DNA of 7,722 nt from an uncultured Collinsella sp. (GTDB lineage Bacteria; Actinomycetota; Coriobacteriia; Coriobacteriales; Coriobacteriaceae): the NCBI GenBank assembly GCA_900557505.1, contig USTC01000041.1, positions 1-7,722 of the forward strand, in the 5' to 3' direction. The notes under the pieces are model-generated. The model searched no databases. It saw only the letters and a list, made by a program, of their open reading frames with translations, and was not told the origin of the DNA. Numbering within the stretch: position 1 is the stretch's first letter; each line of letters opens with the position of its first letter. Below are positions 1 through 5,163 of this stretch, piece after piece. Position numbers and translations under genes: made by a program.

Positions 1-115
1 GAGCCGGCGGGCGAAGCGGGCCCTATCCCCCGACCGAGCTCATCGCCCCGCGTTGCCGCGCGACGATTTTCGTAGGTTCGCGCCTTGCGAAAGCCGGCTT
101 GCAAAACAGTGCAGA

Positions 116-151
116 GAACGAAAATGGCCCCACCCGGAGCCATTTTCGTTC
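116..151. terminator. Hairpin terminator downstream of the GNAT gene
   Basis: A perfect 13-bp inverted repeat pairs 116-128 with 139-151 around a 10-base loop. The arms are GAACGAAAATGGC and its complement. It lies 30 bases beyond the stop codon of the minus-strand acetyltransferase gene, and the T-rich 3' arm on either strand (ATTTTCGTT) could act as the weak-pairing tract, so it may stop transcription from both sides. There is no long separate U-run, so terminator function is inferred from the strength and position of the stem. The rest of 1-180 shows no gene I can support. Confidence 0.6.
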
Positions 152-180
152 GCGCGAATTGTTGAAACGCGTCCCTGCTC

Positions 181-672
181 TTACGCCTCGCGCAGCCAGT
201 CAAACGCAACACGCGGCGTGCCGTCCGACACATGCACGACGCCGGCACGCTCGAACCCCGCCTTAATACTCGCGCCCTGCATGGGCAGGTTGTCTTGATG
301 CGTGTCGATACGCAGGTGGTCGGCGCGCTCCTTGGCAAAGGCAAACATCGCAGTCGCGATACCGTGCACGGTGCCGTCGGACGCCACACGGTGCAGCACA
401 GCGTACGGAGTGTCGCTGCGCCATTGCCCATCCTCAATTACGTCATAGCACTCGTCCGGACCCGGTAAAAAGGCAAACGTCGCCACCACGCGACCGTCGA
501 CTTCGCACACATAACTGCCACCAGCGGCAATATCGGCAGCCAGTTGCTCGGCCGAAGGCGTGCCCTCGGGCCACTGCGTGGCGTTGCCATGCGCGCGCAT
601 AAAGGCGCGGGCCGCGTCATAGATAGCCATAACAGCGGGAATGTCGGTATCGAGGGTTTTTCTGATCATCAC
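181..672 (-). CDS. GNAT-family N-acetyltransferase
   Basis: This 163-residue protein spans a single GNAT acetyltransferase domain, the fold that moves an acetyl group from acetyl-CoA to an amine; the substrate cannot be told from sequence. The N-terminal IRKTLDTDIPAVMAIY (residues 3-18) is the usual first strand and helix. YVCEVDGRVVATFAFLPGPD (54-73) gives the central strands. HRVASDGTVHGIATAMFAFA (94-113) is the pyrophosphate-binding region, in which the usual Q/RxxGxG/A loop is reduced to the looser VHGIA. IDTHQDN (122-128) followed by GF (139-140) is the conserved C-terminal part. The length is normal for a stand-alone GNAT. Translation can begin at GTG (672) or at the adjacent ATG (669); a GAGG motif at 680-683 lies 7 and 10 bases upstream respectively, so the choice is open. 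The gene stands alone, divergent from the zinc-ribbon gene, and shares with it a promoter region containing an inverted repeat. The family call is firm and the function unknown. Confidence 0.9.
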   Translation of the reverse strand: MMIRKTLDTDIPAVMAIYDAARAFMRAHGNATQWPEGTPSAEQLAADIAAGGSYVCEVDGRVVATFAFLPGPDECYDVIEDGQWRSDTPYAVLHRVASDGTVHGIATAMFAFAKERADHLRIDTHQDNLPMQGASIKAGFERAGVVHVSDGTPRVAFDWLREA

Positions 673-690
673 GCGGCGACCTCACGTTTA

Positions 691-722
691 TTGGTATCAC
701 TTTGATTGGGCAATGATACCAA
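691..722. promoter_or_regulatory. Operator-like inverted repeat in a divergent promoter region
   Basis: TTGGTATCA at 691-699 is repeated exactly in inverse as TGATACCAA at 714-722, with a 14-base spacer containing TTGATTGGGCAA. It sits in the 74-base gap between two divergent genes, 19 bases from the acetyltransferase start and 24 bases from the zinc-ribbon start. Arms with centres 23 bp apart, about two helical turns, suit a dimer-of-dimers or two-half-site regulator. No regulator gene lies next to it, so the protein that would bind is unknown. A hairpin role in RNA is the alternative. Confidence 0.5.
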
Positions 723-746
723 CGTTTGGAGAAGGGTGCGAAGCAG

Positions 747-1043
747 ATGGGAAGCAAAAAGCGAGCCGCCTGGTCAAAGGCCAAAAGCGAGTTTTTGGGC
801 GCTGCCACCGGCGGCGATATGAGCGACCTGTTTGCGCGCGAAGACGAGCGCCGCGATGCCCTGAACGCCGAGCGCGATGAAGCCTGGCGCTACAAGTCGT
901 GCGAACGCAAAAACCGTTACGACACGCGCGCTGAGGCCGAGGCTGTTATGGCCGACTGCGAAAACCGCGGGCGGCGTGGTTTGGCCTGCTACAAATGCGA
1001 ATACTGCGGTGGATGGCACCTGACGTCGCACCCTTGGAAATAG
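747..1043 (+). CDS. Small zinc-ribbon-like protein, function unknown
   Basis: This gene encodes 98 residues from the ATG at 747, which has GGAG and AAGGG motifs at 728-736. A TTG seven codons earlier (726) is in frame but lies on top of that ribosome binding site, so I prefer the ATG. The N-terminal half is charged and probably helical (KKRAAWSKAKSEF, then REDERRDALNAERDEAW). The C-terminal half has Cys52, Cys71, Cys81, Cys84 and Cys87, then GGWHLTSH with His91 and His95. The CYKCEYCGGWHLT ending matches a small zinc-ribbon type found in actinobacterial and phage proteins, in which a CxxC pair plus a nearby Cys and His are expected to bind Zn. The preceding RYDTRAEAEAVM segment is also typical of that group. 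I infer zinc binding, possibly nucleic-acid or protein contact, but no defined role. The gene is divergent from the GNAT gene and convergent with rsmJ across only 48 bases. Confidence 0.8.
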   Translation: MGSKKRAAWSKAKSEFLGAATGGDMSDLFAREDERRDALNAERDEAWRYKSCERKNRYDTRAEAEAVMADCENRGRRGLACYKCEYCGGWHLTSHPWK

Positions 1044-1091
1044 GCACTGCATCGGCACAGCATTGACGGAGCGCCAGCCATCGCACGCAAG

Positions 1092-1796
1092 CTACGGGCG
1101 CGGCGGCACCAAAACATCGTAACGAACGGCCTTGCCCGCAAGTTGATAGCTCGGCTTAACGCCGGCAAGCAGCGGCCCCTTCACCGGCCGCTTGATAACG
1201 ACCTTGCGCGGGTGCACCGCGAGCGCAGCTTCGACCAGTGTTTCCTCATCGGCACACGGCTGCTCCAAATGGTGCAAGAGTTGAAACTTCTTTTTCACCG
1301 CCGCGCTCTTGGTGCGCTCGGGAAACATGGGGTCCAGATACACCACGTCGGGGGCGGCAAGCTCGTCCCGCTCGATCAGCCCAGCTGTATGGCGAAGGCC
1401 GGCAATGCTGTCCTCGCCCGAATGAAGGCGCATGCGAGCCACGGCAACCGCAAGCGCCGGATCATCCGCCGCGCGCTCCAAGGCGTCTTGAAGCAACGCC
1501 GCAATCACGCAATCCTGCTCATACAGATCGACGGTAAAGCCCGCTGCCGCCAGCAGCAGCGAATCCTCGCCAAAGCCTGCCGTAGCGTCAATCGCCCATG
1601 GTCGCTCGATGCCCTTTGTGCGCGCAGCCTTCACCAACAGCTCTTGCTGCAGACGGCCCTGCTTGAGTCGCGGCAGCATGCGGCCAAAATCGGCACGCAG
1701 CTCCATCGTGCCGTCGGTGAGCGTGAGGCCCTCGGACTTCCCGGTCAGCTCAAGCCCCGCGGCCCGAGCAGCAGAAAAGGGATCGACGACGCCCAT
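1092..1796 (-). CDS. rsmJ: RsmJ-like 16S rRNA guanine-N2 methyltransferase
   Basis: This is a 234-residue class I SAM-dependent methyltransferase resembling RsmJ (YhiQ), which in E. coli methylates N2 of G1516 in 16S rRNA in the small ribosomal subunit. SAM-binding motif I is DATAGFGEDS (residues 70-79), followed by an acidic residue at the end of the second strand (YEQD, 92-95). The catalytic-region motif YLDPMFPERTKSA begins at 153, and KKKFQ and a late VIKRP segment follow as in the E. coli enzyme. LTDGTMELRADF near residues 26-37 and the LVKAA segment (54-58) also match the family layout. Length is close to the usual 230-250. The ATG at 1796 is supported by AAGGAG five bases upstream. The gene follows a small membrane-protein gene on the same strand by 63 bases and may share its transcript or use its own promoter at about 1862-1870. 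The family call is strong; the exact target base is inferred by homology. Confidence 0.87.
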   Translation of the reverse strand: MGVVDPFSAARAAGLELTGKSEGLTLTDGTMELRADFGRMLPRLKQGRLQQELLVKAARTKGIERPWAIDATAGFGEDSLLLAAAGFTVDLYEQDCVIAALLQDALERAADDPALAVAVARMRLHSGEDSIAGLRHTAGLIERDELAAPDVVYLDPMFPERTKSAAVKKKFQLLHHLEQPCADEETLVEAALAVHPRKVVIKRPVKGPLLAGVKPSYQLAGKAVRYDVLVPPRP

Positions 1797-1859
1797 GGGT
1801 ACTCCTTAACAATCAAAACGAATACGTGAGCGCCGTTTATGTCGGCACCCAACCGTCCG

Positions 1860-2003
1860 CTATTGTCCCACATGCGACATGGCCCACAGCATCGCAATGC
1901 AAAGTACCGCCATCAATCCCGTGCACACGGCAGCGATCACGGAATCGCCCATGCGCCTTCCCAACGACCGCGGCTCACGCACTTGCCCTGCTCCGTACAT
2001 CAT
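1860..2003 (-). CDS. Small single-pass membrane protein, function unknown
   Basis: The frame is open upstream to 2069, but the ATG-ATG pair at 2003 and 2000 follows a near-perfect AAGGAGGAG, giving a protein of 47 residues (46 if the second ATG is used). A polar, basic N-terminal part (GAGQVREPRSLGRRMGD) precedes one hydrophobic helix at about residues 21-43 (SVIAAVCTGLMAVLCIAMLWAM) and a three-residue tail. The basic residues before the helix predict an N-in orientation by the positive-inside rule. There is no lipobox and no signal-peptidase site is evident. I do not recognise a family. It could be an accessory subunit, a small toxin-like peptide or a conserved stray membrane peptide; nothing adjacent favours one of these. 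The strong ribosome binding site and position 63 bases upstream of rsmJ on the same strand support a real gene. Confidence 0.65.
   Translation of the reverse strand: MMYGAGQVREPRSLGRRMGDSVIAAVCTGLMAVLCIAMLWAMSHVGQ
1862..1870 (-). promoter_or_regulatory. Candidate extended -10 element for rsmJ
   Basis: Read on the minus strand, 1870 to 1862 is TGGGACAAT, an extended -10 pattern (TG, one base, then GACAAT, four of six matches to TATAAT). It lies 65 bases before the rsmJ start and overlaps the last codons of the small membrane-protein gene. No good -35 is visible 17 bases upstream (GCTGTG), so this rests on the -10 alone. Confidence 0.3.
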
Positions 2004-2005
2004 GA

Positions 2006-2014
2006 CTCCTCCTT
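2006..2014 (-). promoter_or_regulatory. Strong Shine-Dalgarno fixing the small membrane-protein start
   Basis: On the minus strand this reads AAGGAGGAG, nearly full complementarity to the 16S 3' end. Measured from the AGGAGG core it lies 4 bases from the ATG at 2003 and 7 bases from the ATG at 2000, so the second ATG has the better spacing. It rules out the longer upstream start at 2069, which has no comparable site. Confidence 0.75.
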
Positions 2015-2158
2015 GAGACCAGCTCCTTGTTACGGCCTCATCATCGCAGCGCCGCACATGGGCTGCCATCGATTTGCCTTACAGCTGGCTTTCCTTTTTG
2101 AAAGGTTGGACCGTGCAGGCAAGAGACGCTTTCAAACGCATGCATCGCCCCGTTGAAC

Positions 2159-2164
2159 TACAAT
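2159..2164 (+). promoter_or_regulatory. Candidate -10 element for the four-helix membrane protein
   Basis: TACAAT matches the -10 consensus at five of six positions and lies 68 bases upstream of the ATG at 2233. There is no recognisable -35 at 16-18 bases (ACGCAT at 17). The gap 2004-2232 otherwise holds the divergent control region of this gene and the small minus-strand gene; I see no other gene in it. Confidence 0.35.
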
Positions 2165-2232
2165 GTGCTTCACGATATGTGCCGCAACCTGGGTGCGACA
2201 GATTCTCCGCGCCCGCATCGAAAGGACCAGCT

Positions 2233-2634
2233 ATGAGCGCCGCTCGCAAGACACTCAAAATCCTTGCCCTGATTTATTTTGTTCTGGGCATCGCCAGTCT
2301 CGTCATTGGAATCGCCGGCATCGCGACCGGCAACCTCGATTCCACGTACGGGTCGAACGCCATGCTCGCCGCGGTCGTGCTGGTCGCCAAGGGCCTCATC
2401 GATCTCGCCGCAGGTGTTGCGGGCATCAAGGGCGCCAACAAGCCTTCGCAGGTGGATGCTGCGTTTAAGCTCGGCATCGTTGCCGCAATCGCCACGATTG
2501 CGCAGGCCGCGCTCACGCTTCCCGCGCTCGGCGGCAGCGCCGTCAATATCGTCGCCTTTGTCATCGTGGTGTACGACCTGTTCTTTGTTCAGCAGGCACA
2601 CGCCGTTAAGGCCGAGAACAAGGACCGCCTGTAA
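2233..2634 (+). CDS. Four-helix integral membrane protein, function unknown
   Basis: The protein has 133 residues from the ATG at 2233, preceded by GAAAGGA nine bases away. The frame is open further upstream, but that stretch is polar and out of character and has no ribosome binding site. After a basic N-terminus (SAARKTLK) there are four hydrophobic segments at about residues 9-32, 45-65, 78-96 and 103-121. A short loop with NLDSTYGSN lies between helices 1 and 2, and GANKPSQVD between 2 and 3. The C-terminal tail is charged (VKAENKDRL). Helices 1 and 3 are rich in Gly, Ala and Ile, allowing close packing. I see no catalytic, transport or binding signature. It appears monocistronic: rlmA converges on it, with the terminator at 2673-2708 between them. 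The gene looks real because of codon use, regular helix spacing and a clean start. Confidence 0.82.
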   Translation: MSAARKTLKILALIYFVLGIASLVIGIAGIATGNLDSTYGSNAMLAAVVLVAKGLIDLAAGVAGIKGANKPSQVDAAFKLGIVAAIATIAQAALTLPALGGSAVNIVAFVIVVYDLFFVQQAHAVKAENKDRL

Positions 2635-2672
2635 GCGCTCGCTTCTCATAACCTCTGCAGCCAAGCAACTAA

Positions 2673-2708
2673 AAAGGGCCGATCGCGCATCTCCGCGGTC
2701 GGCCCTTT
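2673..2708. terminator. 15-bp hairpin terminator between convergent genes
   Basis: AAAGGGCCGATCGCG (2673-2687) pairs with 2694-2708 around a 6-base loop, with one T-G wobble at 2683/2698. On the minus strand the stem runs into TTTTT (complement of 2671-2675), which suits rho-independent termination of rlmA. On the plus strand it is followed by TTTGCGTTTG, a weaker tract, so it probably also ends the membrane-protein transcript, 38 bases after its stop. Confidence 0.85.
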
Positions 2709-2724
2709 GCGTTTGCCCAGATAA

Positions 2725-2761
2725 AACCTGCCAAAATAAACCTGTCCCTTTTTGGTAGGTT
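2725..2761. repeat. REP-like inverted repeat over the rlmA stop codon
   Basis: The arms 2725-2736 (AACCTGCCAAAA) and 2750-2761 (TTTTGGTAGGTT) pair over 12 bp with one G-T wobble. The 13-base loop contains CCTGTCCC, which is GGGACAGG on the minus strand. AAACCTG occurs twice in direct orientation (2724-2730 and 2738-2744). The right arm includes two bases of the rlmA stop codon. The mix of a hairpin with a GGGAC core resembles REP-type palindromes dispersed by RAYT transposases in other bacteria. Whether this one is multicopy cannot be seen from one window. Confidence 0.5.
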
Positions 2762-3575
2762 AGCAGTGGCGGTACTCGGCGATGATGAAGTCAATATCGG
2801 TCTGGAGCGTGTCCAAGTTTGCCAGGCGCTCTTTGTCGGCAGGGCGCGTGCGGTAGTAGTACGGCGTCATCTGGAACACCGCCTCGATGTCTGCCTGGGT
2901 CTGGAGCGTAATGTTCGCAGACACCCGCTGCGTTCCGACCAACTCGAGCTCGGTGGTCTTCGGCAGCTTCTCATCGTTAAGGTACGGCGTATCGTAGAGC
3001 ACCTCCTTGAGCCCAAAGAGATGACGGGCACCCGGCACCACGGTATAGAGTGAGCCCTCTGGAGCCAGCACGCGGGCAAATTCGCGCTCGTTAAAGGGAG
3101 CGAAGAGCTCGGTCACCATATCGAAGGTGCCATCGGCCACGGGGATGTCCTTCATGTTGGCCACGAAGTAGGTCGCATCGCCGCGCTTGGCGGCAAGGCG
3201 CACCATCTCTTTGCCCAGGTCAAAGCCGTAAGCATCCACGCCCGGCACCGCACCCATGGCGCTGGTGTAGTAGCCCTCGCCACAGCAAATATCGAGCAAC
3301 GTCATGGGGCAGTTCGTAGACGCGGCACGTCCAGACACCCGCTCGCGCACCAGCTCGACCATCGCATCGCGCAACGGCGCATAGTAACCGCGGTTCAGAA
3401 AGTCGCGACGGCTGCGTGCCTGCGACTTGGGATCGCCCATGGAGTCGCCGCTCTTGGACGAGCGCAGGAGATATAGATAGCCCTCGCGCGCACGGTCAAA
3501 CCGGTGCCCACCCGCGCATGCAGCACCGCGTTCGTCATCCACCAGCGGCTCATGGCAAACGGGACACAACAACAT
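2760..3575 (-). CDS. rlmA: RlmA-type 23S rRNA guanine-N1 methyltransferase
   Basis: This 271-residue protein matches RlmA/RrmA along its whole length. The enzyme methylates N1 of a guanine in helix 35 of 23S rRNA (G745 in E. coli RlmA-I, G748 in RlmA-II, the latter linked to tylosin resistance). An N-terminal zinc ribbon has Cys4, Cys7, Cys20 and His24, followed by FDRAREGYLYLL as in the E. coli protein. The linker carries GDSMGD and RRDFLNRGYYAPLRDA. The SAM site is LLDICCGEGYYTSAM, with Asp95 and Gly99/Gly101, and the usual first glycine of DxGxGxG is Cys97. FAPFNEREFARVLAPEGSLYTVVPGARHLFGLKE and MTPYYYRTRP follow the family order. The ATG at 3575 has AAGGAG five bases upstream. Sequence alone does not decide between type I and type II specificity. 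The gene lies between two REP-like repeats and ends at a strong terminator. Confidence 0.93.
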   Translation of the reverse strand: MLLCPVCHEPLVDDERGAACAGGHRFDRAREGYLYLLRSSKSGDSMGDPKSQARSRRDFLNRGYYAPLRDAMVELVRERVSGRAASTNCPMTLLDICCGEGYYTSAMGAVPGVDAYGFDLGKEMVRLAAKRGDATYFVANMKDIPVADGTFDMVTELFAPFNEREFARVLAPEGSLYTVVPGARHLFGLKEVLYDTPYLNDEKLPKTTELELVGTQRVSANITLQTQADIEAVFQMTPYYYRTRPADKERLANLDTLQTDIDFIIAEYRHC

Positions 3576-3610
3576 GGCAACTCCTTAGCGCGAACAACAC
3601 AACGCCCACC

Positions 3611-3639
3611 ATTGTCGCACGCCTTCCCCGCCTAGTCAT
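3611..3639 (-). promoter_or_regulatory. Candidate rlmA promoter overlapping the REP-like element
   Basis: On the minus strand ATGACT (3639-3634, four of six matches to TTGACA) is followed after 17 bases by GACAAT (3616-3611, four of six). A TGC just before the -10 makes it an extended type. The -10 ends 35 bases before the rlmA start codon. The -35 lies inside the left arm of the inverted repeat at 3629-3692, so the repeat may supply part of the promoter. Confidence 0.4.
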
Positions 3640-3692
3640 TGGGGACGTTCTTGAATGAGTAATCGTTTTAGAACGTCCCCAATGACTAGGCG
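3629..3692. repeat. REP/REPIN-like perfect inverted repeat with GGGGAC core
   Basis: Arms 3629-3651 and 3670-3692 are perfectly complementary over 23 bp with an 18-base loop. The arm contains TAGTCATTGGGGACGTTC. Perfect identity over such long arms is rare by chance and points to a mobile or dispersed palindrome. There is no T-run beside the stem, so it is a poor rho-independent terminator. It occupies the divergent gap between rlmA and the MATE gene and is followed by an AT-rich leader (3693-3753). No transposase gene is in the window. Confidence 0.75.
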
Positions 3693-3753
3693 ATTAGGAG
3701 TATCATTGTCTGCGCAAATAAGCACAAAAGAGCATGTTAGAGATTGAGAGCGT

Positions 3754-5136
3754 ATGGCTGACACCGTATCTAAGCACATTGACATGACCACCGGATCGCT
3801 GTGGCGCAATGTTCCCCTGTTCGCCTTCCCTGTGGCCGCCACGAGCATCTTGGAGCAACTGTCGAACCTCATCGCCACGGTCATCATCGGTAACTTCTCG
3901 GGCGACCAGGGAACCCTCGCCATGGCGGCGGTCGGCTCCAATGTCCCGCTTACCAGTCTTATGCTCAACCTGTTTATTGGCATGTCGCTTGGCTCCAACG
4001 TGGTCATCGCCAACGCTATCGGCCGCAACGATCAGAGCATGGTCAAACGCGCCGTCCATACCTCGATTTTAATGGCGCTTGTGGGCTTTGTCGTCATCGC
4101 TCTGGGCGAGATCTTTGCCGAGCCCATGCTCGCCGCACTCAACGTGCCTGCCGAGACCATGCCGCTCGCCTCGCTCTACCTGCGCGTCTTTTTGCTCAGC
4201 CTGCCCTCGATCTTGCTCTACAACTTTGAGGCCGCGATTTTCCGCTCCGTCGGCATCACCCGCATGCCGCTGCAGGCACTTGCTGTGTCCACCGTCCTCA
4301 ACATTGGCCTAGACCTCATCTTTGTCCCCGTACTCCACTGGGGCGTCGCGGGCGTCGCCATCGCCACCGCCATCGCCTACACCGTCAGTGCCGCTACACT
4401 CTTTATCCGCCTGCTCAAGACCGACTCCGTCGTCCGCGTCACCCCACGCGACCTGGCTATCGACCCCGTCGCCCTCAAGCGCATCGTCAAGATCGGCCTA
4501 CCCGCCGGCATCCAAAGCGCCGTCTTTGCCGTCGCCAACATCATCATCCAGTCCGCCATCAACAGCCTGGGCACCGAGGTCATGGCGGCATCGAGCGCCG
4601 CCATGAGCCTGGAATACGTGTGCTACAACCTGCTCAACAGCTTTAGCCAGGCCTGCACCACCTTTGTGGGACAAAACCACGGTGCCCGCCAGATCGACCG
4701 CTGCACCAAAACGCTTAAGGTCTGCCTGGTCGAAGGCGGTATCGTTGCCCTCACCACGATTATCGTTATTGTCGGCCTCGGGCGCGAAATCCTATCGCTG
4801 TTCAACAGCGATCCCAACATCGTCTCGATCGGCTATATCCGCGTGTGCTCGATTTTCCCGGCGTACGCCTTTAGCATGTTCTACGAAAACATGTCCGGCT
4901 ACCTGCGCGGCTTTGGTATCTCGCTCATGCCCGCCCTCATCACCATGATCTGTGTCTGCGGCATCCGCTTCTATTGGGTGTTCTGCGTGTTCCCGCACTT
5001 CCGCACCTTTGCGAACATCATGATGGTCTACCCCATCAGCCTGGGCACCACGGCGTTCTTTATGGTCGTGGCGGTATTACTCTGCCACCCGGCACGCACC
5101 TATCGCGCCGCCCAAGCCAAAGCGACAGCCCGCTAA
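3754..5136 (+). CDS. MATE-family multidrug/toxin efflux transporter
   Basis: The 460-residue protein is an inner-membrane antiporter of the MATE family, closest in pattern to the DinF/MepA-type members common in gut Firmicutes and Actinobacteria. These export cationic drugs or dyes using a Na+ or H+ gradient; the substrate here is unknown. After a short polar N-terminus the first helix starts at SLWRNVPLFAFPVAATSILEQL (about residues 15-36). The first MATE repeat covers about 17-180 and the second, starting at VALKRIVKIGLPAGIQSAVFAV, about 240-410, with roughly twelve helices in all. AIGRNDQSMVKRA (loop after helix 2) and VGQNHGARQIDRC (equivalent loop in the second half) are the matching GxxxG/ARQxD-type signatures of the two halves. 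The length is normal. The ATG at 3754 has only a weak GAGAG site 3 bases upstream; Met11 (3784) is an alternative with no better site. The gene ends 27 bases from the convergent LysR gene with no terminator visible between them. Confidence 0.93.
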   Translation: MADTVSKHIDMTTGSLWRNVPLFAFPVAATSILEQLSNLIATVIIGNFSGDQGTLAMAAVGSNVPLTSLMLNLFIGMSLGSNVVIANAIGRNDQSMVKRAVHTSILMALVGFVVIALGEIFAEPMLAALNVPAETMPLASLYLRVFLLSLPSILLYNFEAAIFRSVGITRMPLQALAVSTVLNIGLDLIFVPVLHWGVAGVAIATAIAYTVSAATLFIRLLKTDSVVRVTPRDLAIDPVALKRIVKIGLPAGIQSAVFAVANIIIQSAINSLGTEVMAASSAAMSLEYVCYNLLNSFSQACTTFVGQNHGARQIDRCTKTLKVCLVEGGIVALTTIIVIVGLGREILSLFNSDPNIVSIGYIRVCSIFPAYAFSMFYENMSGYLRGFGISLMPALITMICVCGIRFYWVFCVFPHFRTFANIMMVYPISLGTTAFFMVVAVLLCHPARTYRAAQAKATAR

Positions 5137-5163
5137 ACACCGCACTCAACGCCACGCCAGTCA

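Noticed and set aside
1..75. Frame open from the window edge to a TAG at 73-75, possibly the tail of an upstream gene
   Set aside because: Only 24 Pro/Arg/Ser-rich residues are visible; there is nothing to recognise, and another frame is open equally well. It cannot be supported without upstream sequence.
53..298. 81-codon open frame running through the hairpin and the end of the GNAT gene
   Set aside because: It overlaps the 3' end of the acetyltransferase on the opposite strand, crosses the terminator hairpin and resembles no known protein.
1143..1829. 228-codon open frame on the plus strand, antisense to rsmJ
   Set aside because: It lies opposite a gene with clear RsmJ motifs, its translation is Arg/His/Gln-rich with no domain, and it has no supported start. 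It is a product of the high-GC codon pattern.
2091..2106. CTTTC-N6-GAAAG hairpin in the divergent gap upstream of the membrane protein
   Set aside because: The 5-bp stem around a T-run is too short to distinguish from chance.
2074..2232. N-terminal extension of the four-helix membrane protein to an upstream ATG
   Set aside because: The extra 53 residues are polar and have no ribosome binding site. The ATG at 2233 has a good one, and the -10 candidate at 2159-2164 lies within the extension.
5137..5163. Possible terminator between the convergent MATE and LysR genes
   Set aside because: The 27-base gap contains no stem of useful length; termination may occur within the opposing gene or by Rho.
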